Of a stretch of 28,232 bases of DNA, positions 27,291 through 28,232 are shown piece after piece (the first letter of the stretch is position 1; every line of letters begins with the position of its first letter). Below the pieces are notes generated by a model that was not told where the DNA came from, searched no databases, and worked only from the letters and a program-made list of their open reading frames with translations. The position numbers were made by a program, and so were the translations under genes. The stretch spans positions 1 through 28,232 of the forward strand of contig JAKSYS010000743.1 of the NCBI GenBank assembly GCA_022925895.1, given 5' to 3'. This DNA comes from Fragilaria crotonensis. Taxonomy: Eukaryota > Bacillariophyta > Fragilariophyceae > Fragilariales > Fragilariaceae.

Positions 27291-28082
27291 CGAGAATATC
27301 TTGAGAAGCGTCTTCAACGGACCTGTGAAGGAAGGCCTTCTTTGTGCTGCTTTTTGTTCTTCGCCGCGTAATCGAGCGTTTGCAGCAAGAAGCGATTGTT
27401 TGCAAACTACAGAAGAGCTGAGTATGAGTATGAGAATGAACTACCTCACAGTCGACAGTTGCAGGTTCCACTTTTGCCAACTTCCATTACTAAACTACTC
27501 CGAGTAGCGTAGGAGAGGCTCCGCGGGATGCCCTGATCTTCGTGCCCCATGACTCTTGAGCATCGTTGCAGACAGTAATCTGCATAAGTCTAGTCCTTCG
27601 GACAAGTACTCCAAGATCCGAGTAGCGATAACCAGTAGGATACAATGTTGCCAGGGTCCGAAAGCCAGAAGTGTTGCTTCCTCCATGACCATGATACCAC
27701 ATGTCCTCATTTCAGTAGGCTTGCACTGTATTACATTTCGTGCTACGAGCACACTGGAGTATGCCACATATCACGGTATCAGAGATCACAGTTCATTTAT
27801 GCTATGTTCTGGCATGTACTCCGAGTATGATTGTGGTACAGTAGCATCCAGGTTCCTGTTTCCCTATGCTGGCGGCTGGCGGATATCAGAAATTGCCAGG
27901 ATATACATGTGCACATGTTCTGTAGACCAGGAACAGTGGAACCCCCAGGAAGGTCCGGCCGCACCGTCGGAATCGTGGAAAATCCGAGAACACGTGACAC
28001 ATCATAGTAAGAGTATCGTTCCCACGCTGCGTGGTTTTCAACAGAAAAAAGCAAGGCCGGCGCGCTTATCATGTGGATCCTA
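27291..28082. other. Right-hand spacer without recognised genes
   Basis: About 790 bp follow the RtcA stop. The longest open frame (about 175 codons, plus strand) begins with an alternative codon and has no family motif, so I do not call it. Two TACTCCGAGTA palindromes occur at 27496-27506 and 27817-27827. Confidence 0.5.
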
Positions 28083-28206
28083 ATCAGTGAAATTCCACTT
28101 ACGGTAAGTGAAATTCCATTTACGGTAAGTGAAATTCCACTATCGTAAGTGAAATTCCACTTACCGTAAGTGGAATTCCACTTACGGTAAGTGGAATTTC
28201 ACTTAC
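28083..28206. repeat. Array of six 20 bp palindromic units
   Basis: Units at 28083, 28104, 28125, 28145, 28166 and 28187 follow the consensus GTAAGTGRAATTYCACTTAC with 20-21 bp spacing. The fifth unit, GTAAGTGGAATTCCACTTAC, is a perfect 20 bp palindrome; the others have one to three mismatches. Because each unit is self-complementary the whole array can fold back on itself. It ends 26 bp before the window edge, so what it flanks is not visible. Confidence 0.9.
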
Positions 28207-28232
28207 TCAATCCGAAAGAGATACGTGTCGCC

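Noticed and set aside
27556-28083. A 175-codon plus-strand open frame near the right edge.
   Set aside because: It has no family motif, starts with a non-ATG codon and ends just inside the palindromic array; composition is like spacer.
1-28232. tRNA genes, rRNA, CRISPR arrays or a bacterial operon.
   Set aside because: No T-loop/cloverleaf pattern, rRNA-like block or spaced identical repeats with unique spacers was seen; the palindromic array at 28083-28206 has no spacers.

Overview
The window looks like nuclear DNA of a diatom, probably a pennate one. The evidence is a plastid carotenoid enzyme (zeta-carotene desaturase) with a signal peptide ending in a DA-FVP cleavage motif, a second plastid-type precursor (TFS-FQP) carrying two DUF760-like domains, a mitochondrial acyl carrier protein, eukaryotic secretory-pathway proteins and two short spliceosomal introns. 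Genes are compact, mostly single-exon, alternate between strands, and are separated by spacers rich in the palindrome GTAC. The species cannot be named from the sequence alone.

Left region (1-5423): a decayed minus-strand gene with a GNAT acetyltransferase part and a Ulp1-like protease part, broken by many frameshifts and running off the left edge. It is followed by about 3 kb of non-coding DNA with a 91-93 bp tandem repeat, a larger duplication, short palindromes and GTAC-rich sequence.

Central region (5424-17395): an ERGIC3/Erv46-type cargo receptor (+), mitochondrial acyl carrier protein (-), a plastid DUF760 protein (-), a small single-pass membrane protein with an Arg/Ser-rich tail (+), a bacterial-type phosphoserine aminotransferase with a targeting exon (-), and a CAMK-like kinase (+). 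Between the last two lies a 2.9 kb spacer that holds a 725 bp MITE-like element with 26 bp terminal inverted repeats.

Right region (17396-28232): a membrane-anchored sulfotransferase-like protein whose PAPS-binding loop is degenerate (+), a TrmA-type tRNA uracil-5 methyltransferase (-), a GT64/exostosin-family glycosyltransferase with one intron (+), zeta-carotene desaturase (-), RNA 3'-terminal phosphate cyclase (+), and at the right edge an array of six 20 bp palindromes.

The genes are unrelated housekeeping functions and do not form a pathway. Two divergent pairs (TrmA/GT64 and ZDS/RtcA) share short intergenic promoters of about 320-350 bp. I found no convincing new multi-gene system. The most interesting signals are the MITE-like element, the GTAC and TACTCCGAGTA palindrome enrichment of spacers, the edge palindrome array, the degenerate sulfotransferase-like protein, and the exon structure of the phosphoserine aminotransferase.
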